Shown here piece by piece: positions 6,117-13,133 of a DNA stretch of 13,464 nucleotides. The DNA is taken from contig JBMNPP010000057.1 of assembly GCA_050943675.1 (NCBI GenBank), positions 1-13,464 of the forward strand, in the 5' to 3' direction. The first letter of the stretch is position 1, and every line of letters begins with the position of its first letter. Both the position numbers and the translations under genes were made by a program. Source of the stretch: Brooklawnia sp050943675 (GTDB lineage: Bacteria; Actinomycetota; Actinomycetes; Propionibacteriales; Propionibacteriaceae). The notes beneath the pieces are model-generated. The model did no database searches. It saw only the letters and a list, made by a program, of their open reading frames with translations, and was not told the origin of the DNA.

Positions 6117-9100
6117 ATGTCCAGTTTCGACGATTTCGGTGCCAACGACTGGCTCATCGAAGAAATGCGTGAGCGCTACCAGAATGATCCTGCCTCGGTC
6201 GAGCCGGCCTGGGCCGAGTTCTTCCGCAACGAGCAGGACGCACCGCCTGCAGCGGCCCCACCATCTGCGACTGCCCCCGCGCCTGCGGCTGCCCAAACGA
6301 CCAGGCAACCAGCGGCCAGGGCCACACCACCCACCAGCGCTCCAACGCCAACCGCTCCGCCGGTCGAGGTGAGCCTGCCAGCGCAACGACCCGAGCCGAC
6401 GGACACCCCAGCGACCCCGGCTGCCAACACACCGGTGGCCACGGTCGAGCGGGTCGACAGGCGCGCAGAGGCTCCTCACCAGCCGGGGGCGCGCAGCCTG
6501 GGCCCCGAGGTGCCCAATCCACTGGTTCGCCCGCAGCTTTCCGAGGACGTCGCCCGCCGGGTGATCATGAAGGGTCCGGCCATGCGCACCGCGCGCAATA
6601 TGGAGTCCTCACTCCAGATGCCGACGGCCACATCAGTGCGCACCATCCCGATGAAGCTGGTCATCGAGAACCGCGCCACGATCAACAACTTCCTGCGGCG
6701 CAGCCGTGGCGGCAAGGTCAGCTTCACCCACATAGTTGCCTACGCCATGGTGCAGGCCATCAAGGCCCTGCCCGCCATGAACAACTCATATGAGCAGACC
6801 GACGACGGCAAGCCGGTGCTGGTCGAAAACCCCAACATCAACCTCGGCATCGCCATCGATGTGGTCAAGGGTGACCAGCGGCAGCTACTGGTCCCCAACA
6901 TCAAGTCAGCCGAGGACCTGAACTTCTCGCAGTTCTATGCGGCCTTCGAGACGCTGATCCGCAAATCGCGCGACTCGGACTGGTCAGTCGATGATTTCGC
7001 TGACACCACGGTCACCATCACCAACCCGGGTGGTCTGGGCACCAGCATGTCCGTGCCCCGGCTGATGCCCGGGCAGGGCACGATCCTTGGCGTCGGCTCC
7101 ATCGGCTACGCCGCTGATTTCGCTGGCACCTCGCAATCGACCCTCAACGAGATGGCCGTCAGCAAGGTAACCACCCTCACCTCGACCTATGACCACCGGG
7201 TCATCCAGGGCGCCCAATCAGGCGAATTCCTGCGGCACATCCACCGCTTCCTGCTGGGTGACGACGACTTCTATGAGCAGATCTTCGAGGCGCTGCGTAT
7301 CCCGTACCCACCGGTCAAGTGGGGCGCTGATATCCCGATCAACCGAAACCACCAGGTCGGCAAGCAGGCCCGCGTGGCCAACCTGATCACCGGGTACCGC
7401 ATGTACGGTCACCTGCAGGCCGACGTCGACCCGGTCGAGTACCGGATGCGCACCCACCCCGACCTCGAGCTGGGCACCCACGGCCTGACGCTGTGGGATC
7501 TTGACCGGCAGTTCCCGGTGGGCTGGTTCGCCGGTGGCGAGTCCGGTTTCATGACCCTGCGCGAGATCGTGGACATCCTGCGCGACTCCTATGCCCACAC
7601 CACGGGCATCGAGTACATGCACATCCACGACCCCGAGCAGCGCCGCTGGCTTCAGGAGCGCCTCGAGGGTCCACACACCCCGCGTCCGCGTGACGAACAC
7701 CTGCGCATCCTCGATCAGCTGTCCGAGGCCGAGGTCTTCGAGACCTTCCTGCAGACCAAGTACGTCGGCCAGACCCGCTTCAGCCTCGAGGGAGCCGAAT
7801 CGGCGATCGTGGTGCTGGCCGAGATCTGCGAGCAGGCTGCCAACGACGAGATCGTCGAGGTCTGCATCGGGATGCCCCACCGCGGTCGGCTCAATGTGCT
7901 CACCAACATCGTCGGCAAGCTGTATTCACAGGTCTTCCGCGAGTTCGACAACCGTGCCGACGACTTCGAGGCGATCAGTGGCGATGTGAAGTACCACCTG
8001 GGTGCCGACGGCGAGTACGTCGCTGCCAGTGGCGCCACCGTGCGCGCCTCGGTGGCCGCGAACCCGTCACACCTGGAAGCCGTCGACCCGGTGGTTCAGG
8101 GCATCGTCCGCGCCAAGAACGACCGCCTGCCCGACCCCAGCAAGTTCGCGGTACTGCCGGTGCTGGTGCACGGTGATGCATCGTTCGCCGGGCAGGGCGT
8201 GGTGTACGAGACCCTGCAGATGAGCCAGCTACCTGCCTACCGCAATGGCGGCACGATCCACCTGGTGGTGAACAACCAGATCGGCTTCACCACCGGTCCG
8301 GTCGATGCACGCAGCTCGGTGTATGCCACCGACGTGGCCAAGACCGTGCAGGCACCCATCCGGCACGTCAACGGCGACGACCCGGACGCCTGCGCCCATG
8401 CCGCCCAGCTCGCCTTCGAGTTCCGGCAGCAGTTCGGCAAGGACGTCGTCATCGACATGCTGTGCTACCGGCGCCGGGGTCACAACGAGGGCGACGACCC
8501 GAGCTTCACCCAGCCGCTGCTGTACAACCTGATCGACAAGAAGCGTCCGGTACGCAAGCTGTACACCGAGCAGCTGATTGGTCGTGGCGACATCTCGATC
8601 ACCGACGCTGAGAACGCGGTGAACAAGTTCCGGGATCGCCTCGAAGAGGTTTTCGCTGACGTGCGCGACCCGGAGGTGCCCAGGGAGGACGAGGAATACC
8701 GGCTGGTGCCGAGCTACCCGGCCAAGGCCACCATGCGCATCGGCACCGCCACCACAGCTACCGAGATGGCCAAGGTCGCCGAGGTCTACAACAACCTGCC
8801 CAAGGGCTTCCACGTTCACCCCAAGGTCGATCCGCAATTGAAGCGGCGGGCTGCCGCGATCCTGGAAGGCCCCATCGATTGGGCCACTGCCGAGCTGATT
8901 GCCTTCGGCACGCTGCTGCTCGAGGGCCATCCGGTGCGGGTGGTCGGGCAGGACGCCCGGCGCGGCACGTTCAGCCAGCGCTTCGGGGCGATCGTCGACC
9001 GGGTGACCAATGAGGCGTGGGTGCCGCTGAAGCACCTGGCAGCCGATCAGGCCCCCTTCGACATCCATGACTCGTTCCTCAGTGAGTACGCCGCGATGGG

Positions 9101-9920
9101 CTTCGAATACGGCTATTCGGTGGCTGCCCCCGAGGCGCTGGTCTGTTGGGAGGCGCAGTACGGCGACTTCAGCAACGGTGGCCAGATCATCATTGATGAA
9201 TTCATCGCCTCTGGCCTGCCCAAGTGGACCCAGAAGTCTGGGGTGACGCTGTTGCTGCCGCACGGGCACGAGGGCGCCGGACCGGATCACTCCAGTGCAC
9301 GCATCGAGCGGTTCCTGCAGATGTGTGCCGGTGACAACCTGGCGGTCTGTCAGCCGTCCACCCCGGCGAGCTATTTCCACCTGCTGCGTCAGCATGTGCA
9401 GGTCAACTGGCACCGGCCGGTGGTCATCGCCACGCCGAAGTCGATGTTCCGCAACAAGTTGGCAGTATCGCAACCGGAGGACTTCACCACCAGCAGGTGG
9501 CGTCCGGTGCTTGGTGACCCGTCCATCACCGATCCGTCCAGGGTCGAGCGGATTCTGCTGTGTTCGGGCAAGATCCGCTGGGACCTGGTCCGCGAGCGCA
9601 GCGCCCGTGGCCTGGACGAGAAGGTCGCGATCCTCGGACTCGAACGACTGTACCCGCACTCCAATGCGGAGTTGGCTGCGGAGTTGGCGGTCTACCCACA
9701 GGTCACCGACATCCGTTGGGTGCAGGACGAGCCGGCCAACCAGGGTCCCTGGGAGTTCCTGAAACTGAACTTCATTCCACTCATGTCCGAGACGCTGGGT
9801 CGCCCGTTCAACCTGCGGCCGTACACCCGTCAGCGGGCGGCAGCCGCCTCGACGGGGTCCCCGGAAGTCCACCGGGCCGAAGAAAAGGAGTTGCTGTCCT
9901 CAGCTCTTGGCGCGGATTAA
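6117..9920 (+). CDS. kgd: multifunctional 2-oxoglutarate decarboxylase/dehydrogenase E1-E2 (Kgd/OdhA)
   Basis: A 1267-residue actinobacterial fusion that decarboxylates 2-oxoglutarate with thiamine diphosphate and, with lipoyl E2 and E3 partners encoded elsewhere, feeds succinyl-CoA into the TCA cycle. Order of parts: a short E1-type N-terminal helix (FGANDWLIEEMRERYQ, residues 5-20), a Pro/Ala/Thr-rich linker (about 40-130), an E2-like acyltransferase domain (about 150-430) with the catalytic His in DHRVIQGA (H360), then the E1 domain (about 440-1260) with HGDASFAGQG (near 685), NNQIGFTT and GHNEGDDPSF. No lipoyl domain is present, as in Mycobacterium Kgd (1231 residues). The start at 6117 is chosen by homology to mycobacterial and corynebacterial N termini. 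The frame is open to an ATG at 6003, adding 38 non-conserved residues, and neither start has a clear ribosome site. The family is typically inhibited by the FHA protein GarA/OdhI and activated by acetyl-CoA; these regulatory residues were not checked. Confidence 0.96.
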   Translation: MSSFDDFGANDWLIEEMRERYQNDPASVEPAWAEFFRNEQDAPPAAAPPSATAPAPAAAQTTRQPAARATPPTSAPTPTAPPVEVSLPAQRPEPTDTPATPAANTPVATVERVDRRAEAPHQPGARSLGPEVPNPLVRPQLSEDVARRVIMKGPAMRTARNMESSLQMPTATSVRTIPMKLVIENRATINNFLRRSRGGKVSFTHIVAYAMVQAIKALPAMNNSYEQTDDGKPVLVENPNINLGIAIDVVKGDQRQLLVPNIKSAEDLNFSQFYAAFETLIRKSRDSDWSVDDFADTTVTITNPGGLGTSMSVPRLMPGQGTILGVGSIGYAADFAGTSQSTLNEMAVSKVTTLTSTYDHRVIQGAQSGEFLRHIHRFLLGDDDFYEQIFEALRIPYPPVKWGADIPINRNHQVGKQARVANLITGYRMYGHLQADVDPVEYRMRTHPDLELGTHGLTLWDLDRQFPVGWFAGGESGFMTLREIVDILRDSYAHTTGIEYMHIHDPEQRRWLQERLEGPHTPRPRDEHLRILDQLSEAEVFETFLQTKYVGQTRFSLEGAESAIVVLAEICEQAANDEIVEVCIGMPHRGRLNVLTNIVGKLYSQVFREFDNRADDFEAISGDVKYHLGADGEYVAASGATVRASVAANPSHLEAVDPVVQGIVRAKNDRLPDPSKFAVLPVLVHGDASFAGQGVVYETLQMSQLPAYRNGGTIHLVVNNQIGFTTGPVDARSSVYATDVAKTVQAPIRHVNGDDPDACAHAAQLAFEFRQQFGKDVVIDMLCYRRRGHNEGDDPSFTQPLLYNLIDKKRPVRKLYTEQLIGRGDISITDAENAVNKFRDRLEEVFADVRDPEVPREDEEYRLVPSYPAKATMRIGTATTATEMAKVAEVYNNLPKGFHVHPKVDPQLKRRAAAILEGPIDWATAELIAFGTLLLEGHPVRVVGQDARRGTFSQRFGAIVDRVTNEAWVPLKHLAADQAPFDIHDSFLSEYAAMGFEYGYSVAAPEALVCWEAQYGDFSNGGQIIIDEFIASGLPKWTQKSGVTLLLPHGHEGAGPDHSSARIERFLQMCAGDNLAVCQPSTPASYFHLLRQHVQVNWHRPVVIATPKSMFRNKLAVSQPEDFTTSRWRPVLGDPSITDPSRVERILLCSGKIRWDLVRERSARGLDEKVAILGLERLYPHSNAELAAELAVYPQVTDIRWVQDEPANQGPWEFLKLNFIPLMSETLGRPFNLRPYTRQRAAAASTGSPEVHRAEEKELLSSALGAD

Positions 9921-10028
9921 TGGCATTCTGATCGCGAACAGGCCACAATCATTACGGAAAGCCTTTCGCTTGATGGCCTATCGTGGCAGGGTTGTTTGGC
10001 GGGTATCGAAGAGAAGGAGCCGCGACAT
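9921..10028 (+). other. kgd-whiB1 intergenic region
   Basis: A 108-bp gap between two co-oriented genes. It holds the whiB1 leader and ribosome site. I find no convincing -35/-10 pair and no T-tailed terminator after kgd. AGGCC and GGCCT half-sites about 30 bp apart are unlikely to be meaningful. Confidence 0.35.
10012..10019 (+). promoter_or_regulatory. whiB1: ribosome binding site deciding the whiB1 start
   Basis: AGAAGGAG ends 9 nt before the ATG at 10029. An upstream in-frame start at 9996 would place this site inside the coding sequence and add 11 residues not seen in WhiB1 proteins, so the site supports the shorter start. Confidence 0.75.
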
Positions 10029-10280
10029 ATGGATTGGCGCCACCGCGCTGCGTGCCTAACGGAAGACCCTGAGTTGTTCTTCCCGATCGGCAACACTGGA
10101 CCTGCGCTGGCACAGGTCGAGGAGGCCAAGAAGGTATGCCGCCGGTGCGAGGTTCGCGAGGAGTGCCTGCGCTGGGCGCTTGAAGCGGGTCAGGACCACG
10201 GCGTATGGGGCGGAATGAGCGAGGACGAACGGCGGGCCATGAAGCGCCGCGCTTCGCGCGCTCGGCTCCGCAACTCCTGA
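10029..10280 (+). CDS. whiB1: WhiB1-type iron-sulfur transcriptional regulator
   Basis: An 83-residue WhiB-family protein that binds a [4Fe-4S] cluster sensitive to nitric oxide and works with the primary sigma factor. The four cluster ligands are C9, C37, C40 and C46 (C-x27-C-x2-C-x5-C), the same positions as in M. tuberculosis WhiB1. The family's GVWGG turn is at residues 58-62, followed by a basic DNA-binding tail (RRAMKRRASRARLR). The N terminus MDWRHRAACL matches the WhiB1 group rather than longer WhiB2/3/7 forms. The gene lies downstream of kgd on the same strand and converges on pdtaS with 7 bp between stop codons. This neighbourhood matches Rv3219-Rv3220c in M. tuberculosis. WhiB1 is essential in M. 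tuberculosis; the same is inferred, not shown, here. Confidence 0.95.
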   Translation: MDWRHRAACLTEDPELFFPIGNTGPALAQVEEAKKVCRRCEVREECLRWALEAGQDHGVWGGMSEDERRAMKRRASRARLRNS

Positions 10281-10287
10281 TAGCTCC

Positions 10288-11751
10288 TCAGCCGGCCTGT
10301 GACCAGGCCACCTGAACCCGTGCGGTTGATCCCTCGGAGTTGTTGTCGGTCAACTCGAATTCGCCACCCAGATCACTGATCAGGGTCGTGACGATCGAGA
10401 GCCCCAGACTGCTGGCCGAGGCCAGGTCGAAACTCTCCGGGAGACCGGTGCCGTTGTCGATGACCTCGAGAACCAGCGACGCCTCGCCCCTGTCGACCTT
10501 CACCACCACTTCGCCGTTGCTGGCCTGCAGGCCGTGTTCGATGGCGTTTTGGCACAGCTCGGTGATCACCAACGCCAGCGAGGTGGCCATGGTGCCGGGA
10601 ACTTCACCAAAGCTGCCCTCGCGGTGCGCGCTGACCTGGCCGGCCGCAGAGGCGACATCACCGACCATCAGCAGGATGCGGTCGGCTACGTCATCGAAGC
10701 AGACCGACTCGTCGAAGCCCTGCGACAGGATCTCGTGCACCGCCGCGATCGACTGCACCCGGCGCATCGCGTCACGCAGCGCATCGCGTCCTTCAGGCGA
10801 GTGCATCCGCCGGGATTGCAGCCTCAATAGCGCGGCCACCGTTTGGAGGTTGTTCTTCACCCGGTGGTGGATCTCGCGGATCGTGGCGTCCTTGGTGACC
10901 AGTTGGCGCTCACGTTCCCGCAGCGTGCTGACGTCGCGGCACAGGGCGAGGGTTGCCACCCATTCATCCGAGTGCATCAGTGGCAGTATCCGGAAACGGA
11001 CACTGGCCTGGGGCTGTTCGACGGTGAACTCCCAGGTGGTGCGACGCGGCTGCTTGGTCTGCGCCGCTTCCAGTTCCCGGGTGAATTCCTCGGCAAGCTC
11101 GGGTGCCAGGTTGCGCACATCGTCACCGACCAGGTCACCGGCGAACCCGAGTTTGCGCAGGCAACTGACCGCATTGGGGCTGGCATAGGAGACATGGCCG
11201 CCGGGTTCGATCCACATCAGCCCGTCCCCGACCCGAGGGCTGGTAGTGGGATCGCTGGGTGGGTTCATCGGGAACTCACCATGCAGGAGCATCTGGCTGA
11301 GTGTGTCGGCCACCGCCAGGTAGGTGTCCTCCAGCGCGCCGGGCGCCCGCACACCCATCCGGTTGGTATGCCGTTCGATCACAGCGATGCAGTGACCATT
11401 GCGCATCACCGGGATCGCCCACACCTCCACCGGGATTCCGGCCTGCAAACTGTTGTCGCTGGTCTCGCAGATCTCGTGGCTGAGCCAGGCGGTGGTGACC
11501 ATCGCTTCGGGGTCGTAACTGATGTCCTCGCCCACCACGTCGTCGGTGAGCGCGGTCGGGCCGGTCCCCGGACGCACCTGGGCCCCGGCCCAGAACACGT
11601 TCTCGTCATGCGCATCGGGCACCCAGAGCACCAGGTCTGAGAAGCTGGTATCTGCCAGCAGGTCCCACTCGCGGACGAAGGCCAGCAACCATTCCCGGTC
11701 AGCTTCGGTCAGGCTGGTGTGTTCGTCGATCACCTGGGATAACCGCAGCAT
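10288..11751 (-). CDS. pdtaS: PdtaS-type sensor histidine kinase
   Basis: A soluble sensor kinase of 487 residues (M. tuberculosis PdtaS is 501). An N-terminal GAF-like domain spans about residues 12-165 and a PAS-like domain about 185-280. The HisKA_2 dimerisation segment contains EIHHRVKNNLQT (H295/H296; the first is the likely phospho-acceptor by alignment of the motif). The HATPase domain shows ELCQNAIEHG (N box), DNGTGLP (G1) and SSLGLSIV (G2). No transmembrane segment is seen, as expected for this family. In mycobacteria it phosphorylates PdtaR, an ANTAR RNA-binding antiterminator; no PdtaR gene is in the window. The ATG at 11751 begins at the conserved MLRLSQVIDEH; an open extension of 42 residues upstream is not family-like. 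AAGG lies 8 nt before the ATG. It is divergent from the bL37 gene and convergent with whiB1. Confidence 0.93.
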   Translation of the reverse strand: MLRLSQVIDEHTSLTEADREWLLAFVREWDLLADTSFSDLVLWVPDAHDENVFWAGAQVRPGTGPTALTDDVVGEDISYDPEAMVTTAWLSHEICETSDNSLQAGIPVEVWAIPVMRNGHCIAVIERHTNRMGVRAPGALEDTYLAVADTLSQMLLHGEFPMNPPSDPTTSPRVGDGLMWIEPGGHVSYASPNAVSCLRKLGFAGDLVGDDVRNLAPELAEEFTRELEAAQTKQPRRTTWEFTVEQPQASVRFRILPLMHSDEWVATLALCRDVSTLRERERQLVTKDATIREIHHRVKNNLQTVAALLRLQSRRMHSPEGRDALRDAMRRVQSIAAVHEILSQGFDESVCFDDVADRILLMVGDVASAAGQVSAHREGSFGEVPGTMATSLALVITELCQNAIEHGLQASNGEVVVKVDRGEASLVLEVIDNGTGLPESFDLASASSLGLSIVTTLISDLGGEFELTDNNSEGSTARVQVAWSQAG

Positions 11752-11818
11752 GTGATCAACCTTAGCCTGCGACCCTGATGGGAATTTCGGGCCCGGTACC
11801 AGCGCGCGGTGGTCCAGG

Positions 11819-11848
11819 TTGTTGATTGGCGGGCTGCTTTGGCACAAT
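11819..11848 (+). promoter_or_regulatory. candidate promoter of the bL37-type gene
   Basis: TTGTTG (11819-11824) and CACAAT (11843-11848) are 18 nt apart; TTGATT (11822-11827) with 15-nt spacing is an alternative. The -10 is preceded by TGG. Transcription would start near 11855, leaving a leader of about 43 nt. Confidence 0.5.
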
Positions 11849-11897
11849 GGTCGACTGCGCGCACGCGCACCCCGCATTCACAAAGTCTGGAGTCGAA

Positions 11898-11972
11898 ATG
11901 GGAAAAACTGGACGCAAGCGTCGTGCCCGCCGCAAGAATGCCGCCAACCACGGCAAGCGGCCCAGCTGCTGA
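11898..11972 (+). CDS. 50S ribosomal protein bL37-type, 24 aa
   Basis: A 24-residue, extremely basic peptide beginning MGKTGRKRRARRK and ending ANHGKRPSC. The GRKxRxR block and the ANHGKRP ending match the bL37 protein seen in Mycolicibacterium smegmatis 70S cryo-EM structures (from memory, also 24 residues), which sits in the large subunit near the peptidyl-transferase region. Eleven of 24 residues are Lys or Arg. A GGAG motif lies 6-7 nt before the ATG, and a promoter-like pair lies upstream. It is encoded divergently from pdtaS and converges with rsrA. Genes this short are usually skipped by gene finders. A single Cys ends the protein, where M. smegmatis has none as I recall it; its significance is unknown. 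Confidence 0.88.
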   Translation: MGKTGRKRRARRKNAANHGKRPSC

Positions 11973-11993
11973 TAATTCAGCGATCAGTCCGGG

Positions 11994-12044
11994 TCACTGG
12001 TCTGGGGGTCCAAGAACCCATGGGTGCTCGGCCCGGACCAGTGA
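11994..12044. terminator. hairpin between convergent bL37 and rsrA genes
   Basis: The arms 11994-12006 (TCACTGGTCTGGG) and 12032-12044 (CCCGGACCAGTGA) form a 13-bp stem with one G:T pair. The 25-nt loop contains a further GGGT/ACCC pairing (12006-12009 with 12016-12019; the first base competes with the outer stem) and a CCCATGGG palindrome. Its place between two convergent genes suggests a bidirectional terminator. There is no T tract on either side, so it would be of the T-poor type common in actinobacteria. Confidence 0.5.
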
Positions 12045-12076
12045 TCAAGGCTGATTCCCAAGGAGATACCTGGTGC

Positions 12077-12361
12077 TCAAGCGGGCTGCTCGGGCTCATG
12101 CCGGTGTACGTGGACATGCAATTCCGAGACCCGCACCCGCAGGGCGGCTGGTGCCGAGGTCGGCCCATAACAGCGCCGCAGCAACGCGCCGATGAATTCC
12201 TCGGCATCGAAATTGTCCATGCAACGTTCGCAGGCCATCAAGTGCTCGCGGATCTCGTGGGCGGTGGTTTCGGGTAGCTCACCATGCAGGAAGGCATGGA
12301 CGCTGCGCATCGCCAGTTGACAGCGATCTTCTGCGCTGACCTGATGCAATGGATCAAGCAT
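12077..12361 (-). CDS. rsrA: zinc-containing redox anti-sigma factor RsrA/RshA
   Basis: A 94-residue cytosolic anti-sigma factor that binds and silences SigR under reducing conditions and releases it when thiols are oxidised. The ZAS signature H-x3-C-x2-C is at H40, C44 and C47 (HLMACERC), and C14 corresponds to the N-terminal redox cysteine of RsrA (C11 in S. coelicolor). A further Cys lies in RRCYGP. The ATG at 12361 overlaps the sigR stop by 8 nt, consistent with coupled translation. An open extension of 17 residues further into sigR is less likely. The C terminus ends in a His-rich stretch (HVHVHRHEP) that I do not recall in the S. coelicolor or mycobacterial proteins. Confidence 0.93.
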   Translation of the reverse strand: MLDPLHQVSAEDRCQLAMRSVHAFLHGELPETTAHEIREHLMACERCMDNFDAEEFIGALLRRCYGPTSAPAALRVRVSELHVHVHRHEPEQPA

Positions 12362-12974
12362 CTTCGCCGTCCTCGCGCTCGCGGCCAATACCCAGCCTGG
12401 CTGCGTGGTCACCGAGCTTGGCCCGCAGTTGGGTGCGGCCCCGGTTCAACCGCGACATCACGGTGCCGATGGGGGTGCCCATGATCTCTGCGATCTCCTT
12501 GTAGGAGAACCCCTCGACGTCGGCCAGCAGGACAGCCTGCCGGAAGTCCGGGGAAAGCGACTCGAGTGCCTCGGTGACGACCGAATCGGGCATCTTGTCC
12601 AGCGCTTCGCGCTCGGCGGATGGCAGTCCGCCCGAGGTGTGCGAGGCGGCCCGGGCCAACTGCCAATCCTCGACATCAGCGTTCCCACCGATCTGGGGTT
12701 GGCGTTGCGCCTTTCGGTATGTGTTGATGTAGGTGTTGGTGAGGATCCGGTACAGCCAGGCCTTGAGGTTTGTCCCCGGCTTGAATTGCTCGAATGAGCT
12801 GAAAGCCTTGGCGTAGGTCTCCTGCACCACGTCCTCGGCATCTGAAGGGTTGCGTGTCATCCGAAGGGCAGCGCCGTACAGTTGGTCGAGGAACTCCATG
12901 GCGTCGCGCTCAAAGCGCGCAGTGCGCTCGGCGTCGGTTTCGGTGGCACGCACGTCGGTGCTGGGAATGGTCAT
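12354..12974 (-). CDS. sigR: thiol-stress ECF sigma factor SigR/SigH
   Basis: A group IV (ECF12-type) sigma factor of 206 residues that directs transcription of thioredoxin, mycothiol and proteolysis genes after thiol oxidation. Region 2 (about residues 18-90) contains RFERDAMEFLDQLYGAALRM, NPSDAEDVVQET and NLKAWLYRILTNTYINTYRK. Region 4 (about 125-190) contains ADVEGFSYKEIAEIMGTPIG and TVMSRLNRGR. These are near-identical to M. tuberculosis SigH and S. coelicolor SigR. The ATG at 12974 gives the standard length but has a weak ribosome site. The frame continues upstream to ATGs at 13052 and 13067, giving 26 or 31 extra residues; the latter lies just after a SigR-type promoter and probably encodes an induced long isoform. 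It overlaps rsrA by 8 nt. Confidence 0.95.
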   Translation of the reverse strand: MTIPSTDVRATETDAERTARFERDAMEFLDQLYGAALRMTRNPSDAEDVVQETYAKAFSSFEQFKPGTNLKAWLYRILTNTYINTYRKAQRQPQIGGNADVEDWQLARAASHTSGGLPSAEREALDKMPDSVVTEALESLSPDFRQAVLLADVEGFSYKEIAEIMGTPIGTVMSRLNRGRTQLRAKLGDHAARLGIGREREDGEDA

Positions 12975-13067
12975 CGCGTCCAACACTACCGAATCACGCT
13001 GCACGCGGTAGTAACCCCCAGCGGGGGCGGGCGCGGCCGGCGGCCGGCTCATCAGTGTCGAATGCAT
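12975..13067 (-). other. sigR: probable N-terminal extension encoding a long SigR isoform
   Basis: An in-frame extension of 31 codons from the ATG at 13067 (MHSTLMSRPPAAPAPAGG at its start), Pro/Ala-rich then charged, with no recognised domain. It corresponds in position and logic to the extension of the unstable SigR' isoform described in S. coelicolor, though shorter than the 55 residues reported there. Its use depends on the promoter at 13077-13102. Confidence 0.5.
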
Positions 13068-13073
13068 ACTGAT
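13051..13073. promoter_or_regulatory. inverted repeat flanking the upstream sigR ATG
   Basis: On the minus strand ATCAGT (13073-13068) and ACTGAT (13056-13051) flank an 11-nt loop that opens with the ATG at 13067. The second in-frame ATG (13052) starts within the right arm. It could be an operator or a small RNA structure, but six pairs may be chance. Confidence 0.3.
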
Positions 13074-13076
13074 ACC

Positions 13077-13102
13077 AACGAGCAGACCGGCCCGGCTATT
13101 CC
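13077..13102 (-). promoter_or_regulatory. SigR-dependent autoregulatory promoter
   Basis: On the minus strand GGGAAT (GGAAT core at 13102-13098) and GTT (13079-13077) are separated by exactly 18 nt, the SigR/SigH consensus (GGAAT-N18-GTT). The expected start point is about 13068-13070, immediately before the ATG at 13067. This marks positive feedback on sigR-rsrA. Confidence 0.8.
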
Positions 13103-13133
13103 CGTCGCGCCGGCAAAGCACCGCAAAGATGGC

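Noticed and set aside
8229..9872. Open frame of 547 codons on the minus strand inside kgd
   Set aside because: It is the mirror frame of a strongly conserved E1 domain; the translation shows no recognisable domain.
10843..11640. Open frame of 265 codons on the plus strand, antisense to pdtaS
   Set aside because: It is a shadow of the histidine-kinase coding frame with no motif of its own.
11819..12277. Open frame of 152 codons on the plus strand across bL37 and rsrA
   Set aside because: It overlaps the better supported bL37 gene in another frame and runs antisense into rsrA; it has no motif and no ribosome site.
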